A stretch of 64,000 bases of DNA from Anodontia alba. Taxonomy: Eukaryota > Mollusca > Bivalvia > Lucinida > Lucinidae. Made by a program: the position numbers and the translations under genes. Of this stretch, positions 10,504-20,342 are shown piece after piece (positions within the stretch are counted from its first letter, which is position 1; every line of letters starts with the position of its first letter). The DNA is taken from assembly GCA_964016985.1 (NCBI GenBank), contig OZ024827.1, positions 76,586,335 to 76,650,334 of the forward strand, written 5' to 3'. Under the pieces are notes generated by a model. The model did no database searches. It saw nothing but the letters and a program-made list of their open reading frames with translations, and was not told where the DNA came from.

Positions 10504-10684
10504 AAGCAGACGACATTTTGAAAAGTTTTTATTATTATTACACAGAGAAAATAAATAACATTTCATGTGAATCGTCTCACAAAATAAAAATTGACATTTC
10601 ATATAGCAGACGATTCACATGAAATGTCAAGTTTCATTTTCTCTGAAAATTAACAAAACAAAGCTAAGAATGTCGTCTGCTGCA
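10504..10684. repeat. FB-C foldback repeat
   Basis: GCAGACGACATTTTGAAAAG to AATGTCGTCTGCTGCAATTT. The middle has AGAAAATAAATAACATTTCA, a spacer, and the inverted GATTCACATGAAATGTCAAG, so the arms meet at ATTCACATGAAAT rather than at a tight loop. Confidence 0.75.
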
Positions 10685-10706
10685 ATTTTGTTTGGTTATT
10701 TTATTC

Positions 10707-10920
10707 CATCCCGAAAACATACCTATATAATTTTGACTCCCATAAACCCCACGTTTATATAGTAAAACTGGGGTTTACAGGGGTATACATTATTTTTCTA
10801 ATTTTGCTAAAAAAACATAGATTGTGTGTACCCGCTAGAACCGCCTCGCCGGAGGCGGTTCTAAAGTACCTCTGTTTAGAGCAGAAATATGAAAAACATC
10901 AAATTTTTTATAAAAAAAAA
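10707..10920. mobile_element. FB-A MITE, copy 5 (right end lost)
   Basis: Starts CCCGAAAACATACCTATATA and includes the core (AACCGCCTCGCCGGAGGCGG). The right arm is truncated in an A-rich tract after CATCAAATTTTTTAT, and the right hairpin arm has a deletion (CTAAAGTACCTCTG). Confidence 0.75.
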
Positions 10921-11108
10921 TTCCCTCCTCCAACGCTTGATTCATAATATCATTTTATTAATATTTGAGTATTTTTATTAAATATGATATTCTTTGATAC
11001 CATATATTCCCTAAATACTAGCTCACCTTACTTTTTACCTTATACGTGTAACATTTCAGCAAGTCCACTTTAACACGTCTGAATGTTTGTAAAATAACTG
11101 GATGGGTT

Positions 11109-11181
11109 GCAAACAGTGCAGACCCTGATCATGCAGACGCCTCAAAATTTGCGGCGTCTGATCTGGGTCCACACTCTTTGC
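11109..11181. repeat. FB-B hairpin, copy 6
   Basis: GCAAACAGTGCAGACCCTGA, TCATGCAGACGCCTC, AAAATTT, GCGGCGTCTGATCTGGGTCC, ACACTCTTTGC. A 4-nt insertion (ATGC) in the left arm breaks perfect pairing. Confidence 0.8.
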
Positions 11182-11463
11182 TCGGACCTGTCTATCCAAA
11201 TATATATACATAGGTAATTACCCTAATTTCATAAATCGAACCCATGAAAATGTTTGACCCCCTACCCACCCCATTAAGTAATCCAGGGCCGCCCCTAAAT
11301 AGTGGAATATTACCACGAACGAACGGAAGGAACCTAGTAACTTATTGTAGTGATACAACATAAGGGATTTGTTCTTGCTAGAAATGATGATAATCGATAT
11401 TCGACTCAAGTTCAGCTGCTCTATCACACAACTGAGCCGGTGAACGTCAGAAAACGTCCCTCC

Positions 11464-11565
11464 GCAAATGTGCACCCAGCGAAGATTCAGATCAGCCTGC
11501 GCGAATTCAGATCAGCCTGCGCATTCGCGCAGTCTGATCAGAATCTTCACTAGGCGCACTTTGAA
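11464..11565. repeat. FB-E hairpin with duplicated arm
   Basis: The segment ATTCAGATCAGCCTGCGC occurs twice in a row before GCGCAGTCTGATCAGAATCT. This is a small tandem duplication of one hairpin arm, of the same type seen in FB-A copy 7 and the 16.2-kb FB-D. Confidence 0.75.
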
Positions 11566-11931
11566 TAGTTAGGAAGCAAATTTTTCTTCAAACGAACAAC
11601 GAAGACTCTAATCATAGTATGCTTTTTTTTAGTCATTGTTGAGCGCACATGTCAGAAGGTACGTTTTTGTGACGTCGAGGTTCAACGTGTCAGAAGGTAT
11701 GTTTTCTCACGTTGCGGCTACTAATGTATTGGAAAAGTGGGGAAGAAAGAAACTGTGAAGGATTCATAAGATATAAAACGGTAAAACCGTACAATACACA
11801 GACCAAAAGAATTTAGATTATATACCAGTACATGCTGACCCTACAGATTAGTTCAGGAAACAGCTCAGTTTTTTATTTATTTTTTTTTTCATAGGCTTCC
11901 GCTATAGCATTTTGCTAAATTCTGACCCTCA

Positions 11932-12213
11932 CATCACGATAACATGCCTATATAATTTTGACCCCCCTTAAACCCCACTTTTATATAGTAAAACTGGGGT
12001 TTTCACGGGTATACATTATTTTTCTTGTTTCTGCTCAAAAACATAGATTGTGGGTACTCGTTAGAACCGCCTCGCCGAGGCGGTTCTAACGAGTACCCAC
12101 AATCTATGTTTGAGCAGAAATATGAAAAATATCAGAGTTTATTTTATCTGAAAATTTTTCATTTTTTGGTGGTAAAATTTTCAATATATTTGAATAGGCT
12201 TGTTTTCGTAATG
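11932..12213. mobile_element. FB-A MITE/foldback, copy 6 (inverted)
   Basis: Full copy from CATCACGATAACATGCCTAT to GAATAGGCTTGTTTTCGTAA, with perfect core stem CTCGTTAGAACCGCCTCG. Ends directly next to the R1 repeat. Confidence 0.9.
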
Positions 12214-12239
12214 ACATGCGCCATGAATTCCAAATTTGG

Positions 12240-12660
12240 TCACAGCGTAAAGGCTAGCCTTAGACTTTTAGACTGATAAAATACATCACAAAAGGACTGT
12301 ATATCAGCTTGTTTTAGCACCTTTCTGCCCTTGAACACATGTTCCCTTATTTTAGTAGACAATAAACAAAAGAAAAAAATAGAAGTATACCAGGTCTGAT
12401 TTTTCAACACTAGCACAAAAAAAAAAAAAAAAAAAATATCATTGACAAATTTGAATTTGGTCTGCAATTTAATTTTTTTTGTGTATGTAAAACTGACATA
12501 AATTCAAGCAGTTTCATCTAGTCAGAGTCAAACATTTTTTAATTTTTATATCAAATATAGATCTTGGTTTCCATACACTCTTTGCTGGTTCAATTCCTCA
12601 CCACCCTAATTCGTACTCTGTTCCCTTTTAACAGGAAAGATCTAACGAAAATATATCTAC
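12240..12660. repeat. Dispersed repeat R1, uninterrupted copy
   Basis: Contains AAAGGCTAGCCTTAGAC, TTTTCAACACTAGCAC, TAAAACTGACATAAATTCAA and TTTGCTGGTTCAATTCCTCA in this order. The same blocks occur around 20.0-20.34 kb and 21.92-22.08 kb, where a Tc1 element sits between them. This copy therefore shows the empty site. No coding capacity recognised. Confidence 0.75.
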
Positions 12661-12702
12661 AATAAATCCTATCTTAACCCTTAAACTTTCAATCACAACA
12701 AT

Positions 12703-12930
12703 TGTCGTCTGCTTTGTCATCTGCTTGTGATTTTAAAAGTCATTGTTGCAAACAGTGTGGACCCAGATCAAACTGCTCCTTTAGGAGCAGTCTGATATGG
12801 GTCCACACTGTTTGCCTGTATGCAAAAATAGGTTTGAAAGGTTTGCAAGAATATTCAGCAGACGACATAAACAGACAACATTTTCAGATGCAGTTTTTTT
12901 TTTTTTTGCGCTTTAAGGGTTAAGCAAGCG
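12703..12930. repeat. FB-C repeat with an FB-B hairpin at its centre
   Basis: Outer GTCGTCTGCTTTGTCATCTG and CAGCAGACGACATAAACAGA come from FB-C. In the middle, 12,748-12,815 is a near-perfect FB-B hairpin (GCAAACAGTGTGGACCCAGA, CTGCTCCTTTAGGAGCAG, complement). A palindrome lies inside a palindrome, most simply by insertion of FB-B into FB-C. Confidence 0.75.
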
Positions 12931-13095
12931 CCCAAGGCTAAAGCATGCTGGGTAAAATAATGACCATCAAATAAGATGCTAAAGCTTTAAAATTTCCATG
13001 AAACGACAAAGCTTTCCCGGATAAATAACTAACCAGAACGTGTAATTTGATAAGGGGCCATTTTTCCAGAGATTTAGACATATCAACAGATAGTC

Positions 13096-13410
13096 CATCA
13101 TGAAAACATACCTATGTAATTTTGACCCCCTTAAACCCCACTTTTATATAGTAAAAACTGGGATTTACAGGGTATACATTATTTTTCTTATTTCTGCTCA
13201 AAAACATAGATTGTGGGTACTCGTTAGAACCGCCTCGGCACAAAGATTGTGGATACTCGTTAGAACCGCCTCGCCGAAGCGGTTCTAACGAGTACCCACA
13301 ATCTATGTTTTTGAGCAGAAATATGAAAAATATCAGAATTTTTATCTGAAAACTTTCAGTTTTTGGTGGTGAAATTTTCAATATATTTGAATAGGCGTAT
13401 TTTCGTAATG
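13096..13410. mobile_element. FB-A MITE, copy 7 with duplicated core arm
   Basis: Full ends (CATCATGAAAACATACCTAT to GAATAGGCGTATTTTCGTAA). The left half-stem is present twice: GGGTACTCGTTAGAACCGCC, TCGGCACAAAGATTGTGGAT, then a second CTCGTTAGAACCGCCTCGCC. About 44 bp longer than its relatives for this reason. Confidence 0.9.
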
Positions 13411-13802
13411 AATTGGACTTGATCAATTTATAGGACAAATATGGTAAGGAGTTAAAGTGTCCAAGGGGTGGTTGGGTGAGGCAGAGGTGTCGTGTATCTT
13501 GCGTCACCGTGGCGCCCAACTGATAATGGCTTACAGGTGGGCAAGGCCTACTATCCCTGTAGCAGGTAAGGGTAGAAGGAGAATAGTTTTATTTCTTCTG
13601 TTTCTTCACTTTCATTAATTTTCCTCTTTCTCTCCTGTCCCTCTCTTTCATCTCCTGTACTAGATCTCTTCTTGTCTCTGGGAGACGACACAAAATGACC
13701 CACAAGGGTTGACGTTAAGGCCCAACATAATCAATATAGTTTCCCAATATTTAAGATATATACGGTACATATACTAAGATATAAACTTTCCTATTGAACA
13801 TT

Positions 13803-14050
13803 TAAGGAGACTGACCGTACTACGCTTGGTAGATTTTCCACCATTTTTTACAAAGGAGATAACTTTTTGTAACTTCTCGTTTGCTCTCCTACACAGGAAG
13901 CACCTTCTGAAAAAGGCCTCTACTCTAAAAGGTATGAATTTGCTCCCATCGGGAGCAAATTCTTTACTTTTAGAGTAGACTCCTTTTAATAAGGGAGGTA
14001 AAACAATTTGAAACAGTTGTCTCCCCTGAAAATGTGTATCAGTTCACCTT
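13803..14050. mobile_element. FB-D MITE, copy 1
   Basis: TIR-like ends (AAGGAGACTGACCGTACTAC and GTATCAGTTCACCTTAA). Arms carry TTTTCCACCATTTTTTACAA and GGGAGGTAAAACAA, and the central hairpin is GAATTTGCTCCCATCGGGAG with its complement plus CTTTTAGAGTAGAC. Ends reading TTAAGG/CCTTAA suggest a TTAA-targeting element. Confidence 0.75.
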
Positions 14051-14088
14051 AATCCATTTTTGCCTAGCGTCCTTTAAAAGGGACATTG

Positions 14089-14154
14089 GCAAATAGTGTA
14101 GAACCAGATAAGACGACGCAAAATGCGGCGTCTAATCAGGGTCAACGCCGTTTA
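14089..14154. repeat. FB-B hairpin, copy 7
   Basis: GCAAATAGTGTAGAACCAGA, GACGACGCAAAATGCGGCGT, CTAATCAGGGTCAACGCCGT: diverged but recognisable. Confidence 0.7.
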
Positions 14155-14295
14155 CAATAAAACATGGTATGGATCAAAACTAAACAGACACTCCTTATAT
14201 TGAAATGAATCGATCCAACGAGTTATGATAGACGAGTCCACGCGGCATAAATGGGTTAGGCGCACTACAGGGTGAAGCAAAACTTTGAAGCTTAC

Positions 14296-14700
14296 TTGTT
14301 ACTATGGTAGGCACGGTTAAGCTTGATTTGTCGCTGTTGGCGTTCAAAGGTGTTCCTCCTCCGAATGAAGAGACGGGTGTCCTCAAAGTTGCCGATTCCA
14401 CTGCAGAGCTGCCCCTCCTAGAAAGCTCGCCATCCATTCGCGAGTACAAACTGGCGCAATCCGGGTCGAACACGAACATGGGCGAACCGTGTGGTTGATT
14501 CGGTTGCGGTGTGAGTGTAGGCGTATGACTCTCCACATGAAAGGCGGGATTATCCACGCCCTCGTTCTGGGCTTCGGAACCGGAAGTTTCAGTTTTTTGG
14601 TCATCCGGGATATTTGGTATTGTGACCTGAATAAGAGGCGTTTTAGAGGCATTGCTGCGGACGGTGAGATGCCCAGAGGATCGTCGTCTGGCCTGCATGT
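14296..14700 (-). CDS. Probable internal exon, unknown protein (Ser/Thr/Pro-rich)
   Basis: An open minus-strand stretch of 405 nt, clearly richer in G+C than its surroundings. It is preceded by a pyrimidine-rich tract and acceptor (TTTTTGACTTGCAG at 14,701-14,714; an in-frame TGA lies just upstream, as expected in an intron). It ends at a donor (AACAA then GTAAGC, about 14,290-14,295). The exon is divisible by three and symmetric (phase 1 at both ends). The roughly 134 residues are polar, Ser/Thr/Pro-rich and lack a membrane span. Landmarks are a basic start (QARRRSSGH), GVDNPAFHVE, FDPDCASLYSRMDGE and SSFGGGTPL. This could be a cytoplasmic region of a larger protein, but I do not recognise the family. 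The reading frame stays open to 14,195, so a terminal exon is the alternative. Confidence 0.6.
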
Positions 14701-14782
14701 CTGCAAGTCAAAAACTGCAAAAACAAAAATGAAGACAAGCAATGAAATTTAATTCTAATTAGCCTTTTTAACGTTTAGCATG

Positions 14783-15032
14783 CTGGGCCCAGTTGTTCAA
14801 AGCATCGTTAGCTTAACGAGCTCGTTAATAACAATCTCGTTAACTGTTATAGCTGAGGTATTTTCAAATACATTGATATATTTTTGCTGCAAAAATGTGA
14901 GTAGCTTTTGCAGTGCAAAATCTACTCTCATTTTTCAGCAAAAATATCAAATGTATTTGCCATATTTCAAGATAGAAATTTTACAATCACGTTAGCTAAA
15001 AGCTTCGTTAAATTTTGAACAACTGGACCCAG
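14783..15032. mobile_element. 250-bp MITE with CTGGGCCCAGTTGTTCAAA ends
   Basis: Terminal inverted repeats CTGGGCCCAGTTGTTCAAA (14,783) and TTTGAACAACTGGACCCAG (ending 15,032) with one mismatch in 19. Subterminal CGTTAGCTTAACGA/CGTTAGCTAAAAGC also pair, as does a weak centre (GTAGCTTTTGCAGTGCAAAA). No ORF. Superfamily not assignable; no target duplication recognised. Confidence 0.75.
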
Positions 15033-15173
15033 GGTAAGAATTTCTGCAATCGAAAGTTTAAAATATTTTCTTTCCCTGGAAAATAGGCCCTGACTTTTTA
15101 TGCAGAACATCACCCCGTACTTCACCATAGTGCAGATTGTATTTTCATTTCCTTTGGGATCATTGGACCATTG

Positions 15174-15454
15174 CATCACGAAAACATGCCTATATAATAT
15201 TGACCCCCTTAAGCCCCACTTTTATATAGTAAAACTGGGGTTTACAGGGGGTATACATTATTTTTCTTATTTCTGCTCAAAAACATAGATTGTGGATACT
15301 CGTTAGAACCGCCTCGCCGAGGCGGTTCTAACGAGTACCCACAATCTATGTTTTGATCAGATATATGAAAAATATCAGAGGTTTTTATCTGAAAAATGTT
15401 CAGTTTTTGCAGGTGGAATTTTCTATATATTTGAATAGGCGTGTTTTCGTAATG
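15174..15454. mobile_element. FB-A MITE/foldback, copy 8 (inverted)
   Basis: Full copy from CATCACGAAAACATGCCTAT to GAATAGGCGTGTTTTCGTAA with an intact core hairpin. The right arm has small differences (GTTTTGATCAGATATATG). Confidence 0.9.
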
Positions 15455-15691
15455 GTTGTATCTTTGAAAATGGAGTTCTGCTCATGTCTCCGCTTTAAGG
15501 CGGAAGCAGTTTTGCAAACTTCATTACTGCTTATGAAGAGTCTCAATAAAAGCGAGACTCCTATTTTCTATCTTTAATGCGTTGTTTGTTTCCAAAGGCA
15601 ACATTTTAGATTTTCATTTATCCTTTGGAAAAAAAAAAAAAGAAAACATTATAGTCACATAAATTTGCCAAGAGAGAGGTTTTGTTTCAGT

Positions 15692-15977
15692 TAAGGTTTC
15701 ACGGCCCAGTCAACTCATTAAGGTCAATCATAGCGCGGTCAGTTAACCTACTCACACTTTCCCCAGGGCAGGCTTAGTTCTCTAAGAGGTAAACCAGTGC
15801 ACATACTTTCGCCAGCAACTGACAACTGCCCTTCTTGATTATGTGGAAGGGGAAGCATAACCGTCGAAATTATTTCATGATCAATCTCAAAAACATTTAT
15901 GAGGTCGAGCTGGGATTAGAACTTGCGACTTCTGGATCTGCAGTCAAACGCGCTACCACTGAGCCACCGAGCCCGGC
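15692..15977 (-). mobile_element. SINE family S1, most complete copy (tRNA-Cys-like head)
   Basis: On the minus strand the head reads GTGGCTCAGTGGTAGCGCG (A box), TTTGACTGCAGATC (a Cys GCA-like anticodon arm), then AAGTTCTAATCCC (B box). A body of about 200 nt follows with GAAATAATTTC, GGGCAGTTGTCAGTTGCTGG and GACTGGGCCGTGAAACC near the 3' end. The body matches copies at 20.05, 28.58 and 57.77 kb. Head identity is from memory of metazoan tRNA-Cys, so it should be checked with a tRNA scan. Confidence 0.75.
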
Positions 15978-16082
15978 AGCCCATTGTGCTTGTAAAATAT
16001 AGCCTGTAGCAGTTCATTTAATTTTCAGGAAAGCTTGTTTAGTTGCCCTTCTTGATTTACGTAAAATCCATATGTTAAATTG

Positions 16083-16335
16083 AAGGGATCTGCACACACT
16101 CCCAAGGGAGATAACTCTGTCTAAATTGACTTTTGTCCCCTTCTTCAAAGGGGTCTTCTCTAAAAGGAAAGAATTTGCTCCCAGTAAAGAATTTGCTCCA
16201 CTGGGAGCAAATTCTTTCCTTTTAGAGCAGACCCCTTTGCAGAAGGGGTTTGATGTGGAGGAAGCATAAGGAAATCACAACAGTTATCTCCCTTGTACAA
16301 AATGCAGAAAATCTACCCAGCGTGTCCAATTCCCT
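16083..16335. mobile_element. FB-D MITE, copy 2 (duplicated arm)
   Basis: GAAGGGATCTGCACACACTC to GCGTGTCCAATTCCCTTA. The central hairpin contains AAAGAATTTGCTCC twice on the left arm before GGGAGCAAATTCTTTCCTTT. Arms include GGGAGATAACTC and GTTATCTCCC. Confidence 0.8.
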
Positions 16336-16858
16336 TATTTATTAGCCTGCGACGTTCTAACCTTTAACCGTTCAACTGTTCAACAGATGACGAATTTTCT
16401 TCTTTTTTCGTTGAAAATGGGTTTGGTGTTTTTTGCAAATTGCATCCTACGCAAGACTCCATAAACCTGTATGGATACATGTCAGCCACTCAGTATATAT
16501 AGAATGTTGTCTGGTGCTTGTGTAAATGAGCAGCAAATGCCCATATAAGATCGTGCACGATGATGACAATTGACTAGCAGATGACAATGGATAATACTTT
16601 TTTACAGTTCGCAGAAAATCATGCAAATCGTTTTCTCTGATGAAACGCGTTGGGAATATGAAACCTTACTTTCTGGGGAACTTAACATGAGAAAAGTAAT
16701 GCGTAGCATACATAGTGAAAATGCCGGAAGCCGACATTTCGATTATTCTCTTTTTTTTTTTTTTTTTCTTATCTTTCTCAGCTATTAGGCATTCAGCTAT
16801 TAGGCATTCGTTGTCGAATAAGGATTGTCTTCAACCTTTACTACTCTCTTGGCTAATT

Positions 16859-16992
16859 CAACAGACGACAAATTGATGGTACTTACTTTTCCAGAAAACA
16901 GGATTTGACATTTCATGCAATGTAGACAATTTGCTTGAAAAGTCAAAACCTGTTTTCTGGGTAAAAAATATATCAATATGTCGTCTGCTGAA
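16859..16992. repeat. FB-C foldback repeat
   Basis: CAACAGACGACAAATTGATG to ATATGTCGTCTGCTGAAAA, with paired AGAAAACAGGATTTGACATT and AAAGTCAAAACCTGTTTTCT. Confidence 0.8.
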
Positions 16993-17069
16993 AATTTTAA
17001 CCAGGATACTTAGCGCTAAAACGTTTGTTGGAGATGGAGACTTATCCTTCATCATTCTTCAGGCGGAAT

Positions 17070-17217
17070 CAACAGACGACTAATCTTTCCTAATTTTCCC
17101 AGACGAAGTGCGTTTGATACGTCATTTAAATTGCCTCCAAGCACTTCGGGAAAGTTATGAAACGCCAAAGACAATTTTCTTGGAAAATGTAGAATATTTT
17201 AAATTGTCGTCTGCTGC
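17070..17217. repeat. FB-C foldback repeat, variant interior
   Basis: CAACAGACGACTAATCTTTC to AAATTGTCGTCTGCTGCTG. The interior differs from other copies (CCAGACGAAGTGCGTTTGAT, GCACTTCGGGAAAGTTATG) but is still self-complementary. Confidence 0.7.
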
Positions 17218-17298
17218 TGTCGTGCAAACTATAACTATAATGCAATATTCAATCGGCTTATCATTTTTTATTGTTTTCATGTTCCAACAAAGGTATTT

Positions 17299-17533
17299 CA
17301 TCACGAAAACATAGCTATATAATTTTGACCCCCTTAAACCCCACTTTTATATAGTAAAACTGGAATTTACAGGGGTAAACATCATTTTACTTATTTCTGC
17401 TCGAAAACATTGTGGGTACTCGTTAGAACCGCCTCTAACCACAATCTAATCTTTTGAGAGTTTTTTATCTGAAAATTTTCAGTTTTTGGAGGTAAAATTT
17501 TCTATATATTTGAATAGGCGTGTTTTCATTATG
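17299..17533. mobile_element. FB-A MITE, copy 9 (degenerate)
   Basis: CATCACGAAAACATAGCTAT to GAATAGGCGTGTTTTCATTA, but the core hairpin is collapsed (CGTTAGAACCGCCTCTAACC). About 45 bp are missing from the stem. Confidence 0.8.
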
Positions 17534-17673
17534 AGTCATTTCGAGAGAAAGATGCAGTAACAACATGATAAAGATAAAGGTTCTAATAATAATAATAATA
17601 AAAACACACCGTTGAACCATGAAGAGCCGTCCACCTCAAGCAGCATTCAAACTCAGACCTCTATAACATGATG

Positions 17674-18468
17674 GTACCTAATGGCACAATAGTAGTTATA
17701 ATATTGTATGTATATCGTACTTATATTACTTATAAGGTACTTATACGATGGTACTTATCGTACTTATAAAGTACTTAAATTGTGCATATAGTACTTATAT
17801 AGCATAGTGTACTTAAAGTACTTATAATATGGTATGTAATAGGGTACTTATATTACTTATAAGATACTTATATGGCACGATACTACTTATAATATGGAAT
17901 AGATACGGTACTTATATAGTACTTATACGGCACTTATTGTAATTATATGGTTTGTATATGTTATTTATATATTATAAAGTACTTATAGTACATATATGGT
18001 ATTTATCGTATTTATATAGTACTTAAATTGGGCAAATAGTATTAATATACTTATATGGTACAAATAGTACTTATAATGCACGTATATAGTACTTATATGG
18101 TACCTATAATGGATATATAGTATTTTTAGTTCTTATATAGTTTTCAAATTGTGCATATAGTACTTATATAGTACCTACATGTACTTATAGTACTTATGAT
18201 GTACATATAAGATTTATATATTTCTTATATGGTATCTATAATATGTAAAATACGTGTATTGTAAATAAAGTATTTATATGACACTTATAGCACTTAGTAA
18301 CTATATGGCACTTATAGCACTTAGTAACTATATGGCACTTATAGCACCGATATGGTTCTTATAGTATTTATATGATACCTATGGTACTTATACGGTACTT
18401 ACAGTACTTATATGTTATAGTACTTACATTGTGCTTTATAGTACTGATATGGTATTTATAGTACATAG
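17674..18468. repeat. Degenerate GTACTTATA minisatellite
   Basis: Nearly 800 bp built from imperfect GTACTTATA/TATATGGTACTTATAGTAC units of about 8-21 bp with constant drift. There is a local perfect triplication at 18,273-18,345 (TATATGGCACTTATAGCACT). GTAC and TATA palindromes are frequent. No ORF. Confidence 0.9.
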
Positions 18469-18533
18469 TCAAAACGAGCGGATGTGCAGACTAACCCGCG
18501 TTTTTATTGTTGCCAAATGGCGGGAAAATTCTG

Positions 18534-18812
18534 CATTACGAAAACATGCCTATTCTAATATACTGAAAATTTTACCACCAAAAAATGAAAATTCTCAGAT
18601 AAAACAGTTCTGATAATTTTCATGTTTCTGCTCGAAACATAGATTGTGGGTACTCGTTAGAACCGCCTCGGCGAGGCGGTTCTAACGGGTACCCACAATC
18701 TATGTTTAGAGCAGAAATAAGAAAAATAATGTTTACCCCTGTAAACCCCAGTTTTACTATATAAAAGTGGGGTTTAAGAGGGTCAACATTATCTAGGTAT
18801 ATTTTCGTGATG
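18534..18812. mobile_element. FB-A MITE/foldback, copy 10
   Basis: Full copy from CATTACGAAAACATGCCTAT to AGGTATATTTTCGTGATG with intact core (CGTTAGAACCGCCTCGGCGA and complement). Confidence 0.9.
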
Positions 18813-18993
18813 ATGGCGAGAAAATTCTGATTGCCCCTGACCGAGTCTCACTGACAGGATCCTTGCTGTTCACTATGTTCTGCTCGGCTCCTATCCTATG
18901 TAGTCCCCGACCGAACTGACAGCTCGTTTTTTGGCGTTGGAAAAAGAAGAAAAAAAGAAAACGATGCCATTACTAACGCTAGTGAAAAAAACA

Positions 18994-19140
18994 AATGCAG
19001 CAGAAGCCATTCTGATTTTTTCCCCGGAAAATAGGTTTTGACAATTCAAGCAAATTGTCTCCAGACAATTTGCATGAAATATCAAAGCCTGTCTTTAGTG
19101 AAAAATAAGAAACAAATCACCAGTTTGTCGTCTGATGAAT
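18994..19140. repeat. FB-C foldback repeat
   Basis: GCAGCAGAAGCCATTCTGAT to AGTTTGTCGTCTGATGAATT. The tip is a tight loop AAATTGTCTCCAGACAATTT. Confidence 0.8.
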
Positions 19141-19573
19141 TAGCCTATATGGTGGAAAAGGGTCAAAATAACACAAACGCAACATGATAGATTTTAGAAC
19201 CTTTACAGATATATTTAAAAGGAAATATTCGTTAAATCTAAGGTTATTATAAACCAAGAAACAAAATTTACCTGCTATTATGACAGATTTCTTGATACTC
19301 CATTTGTTTATAAAAGGAAAATCGATGTCGCCATTTTGTTCTTTCATAAATTCATTAAGCCTATTCTGTCACTGATAATAACGAGGACTTTACGTGAGTT
19401 ACCTGTGTTGCCATGGAAACGGGATATACATTTATGCTGTGATGCTGCTAAACCTGCCCGGTGTACAAACACGGTGAACCATTAACATGATGCAAACGAT
19501 AGTTAGCAGACGGATTCAGATGAGAGTGAAAAGCGGTCTCATCAAAATTAACCCATTTATGCCTGGCGTCCCA

Positions 19574-19640
19574 CAAAACAGTATAGACCCTAATCAGACG
19601 CCGCATCATGCGGCGTCTGATTAGGGTCTAAACTGTTTGC
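19574..19640. repeat. FB-B hairpin, copy 8 (best preserved)
   Basis: AAACAGTATAGACCCTAATC, AGACGCCGCATCATGCGGCG and the complement ending AACTGTTTGC: a near-perfect stem with a GATC-free 2-4 nt loop, useful as a family consensus. Confidence 0.9.
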
Positions 19641-19997
19641 ATTAAATACATGGGTTTCTATAAAGCATGGTGACGATAAAAAGTAACCAGACACCCATTC
19701 CACTGGAAATGGACACGTCCAAAGTGTTGGGGTAGAAGAGGCCATTCGGCACAAAGGGCTTAATACTGTCTGTTTTATATACCTTAAACATTTCCTGGAA
19801 TAACTTATGGGACTGGATACACCAGGTTAAAATTCAGCAATGTTTTACAAATGAGACAACTTGTGACTTCCTGTTTGCCTTCACCCCCACCCCCAACACA
19901 CACGCATACACTTAATGCTGGAAAGAAAATCAGCAGACGACATTTTGAAATAGTTTTTGACACAATTAATAGTTCCTTTACTTCCAAATTTGTTCTT

Positions 19998-20342
19998 AAA
20001 TTAAAGGTTAGCCTTAGACCAACACAATACGAAACCACAGGGTTTGTTTGTTTGTGTTGCGGTTTTACGGCACAGTCAACCCAAGAGGGTCATGTTGCGC
20101 GCGGTCAGTTTACCTAACCACCCTTTTATTGGGCAGGCTTAGTCCTCTAAGCGGTTAACCAGTGATGTGCACATTCGAAAATACAGGTACATCACACACA
20201 CAAAAAAAAAGAAGGGGTCTATCAGCATGTTTCGGCACTTTTCTGCCCTTTAAAACATGTACACTTATTTTGGTGCGAGATGAACAAAAGAAGACAAGAA
20301 ATTTACCCGGTCTGATTTTTCAACACTAACACACTAAGAAAA
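19998..20342. repeat. R1 repeat, left half (interrupted), with S1 SINE piece
   Basis: Starts AAAGGTTAGCCTTAGACC as in the R1 copy at 12.24 kb, then contains an S1 SINE fragment at about 20,046-20,178 (GTTTTACGGCACAGTCAACC, AGCGGTTAACCAGTGATGTG). R1 sequence then resumes (GCACTTTTCTGCCC, TTTTTCAACACTAACAC) up to the Tc1 left end. Two independent insertions have hit this R1 copy. Confidence 0.7.
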
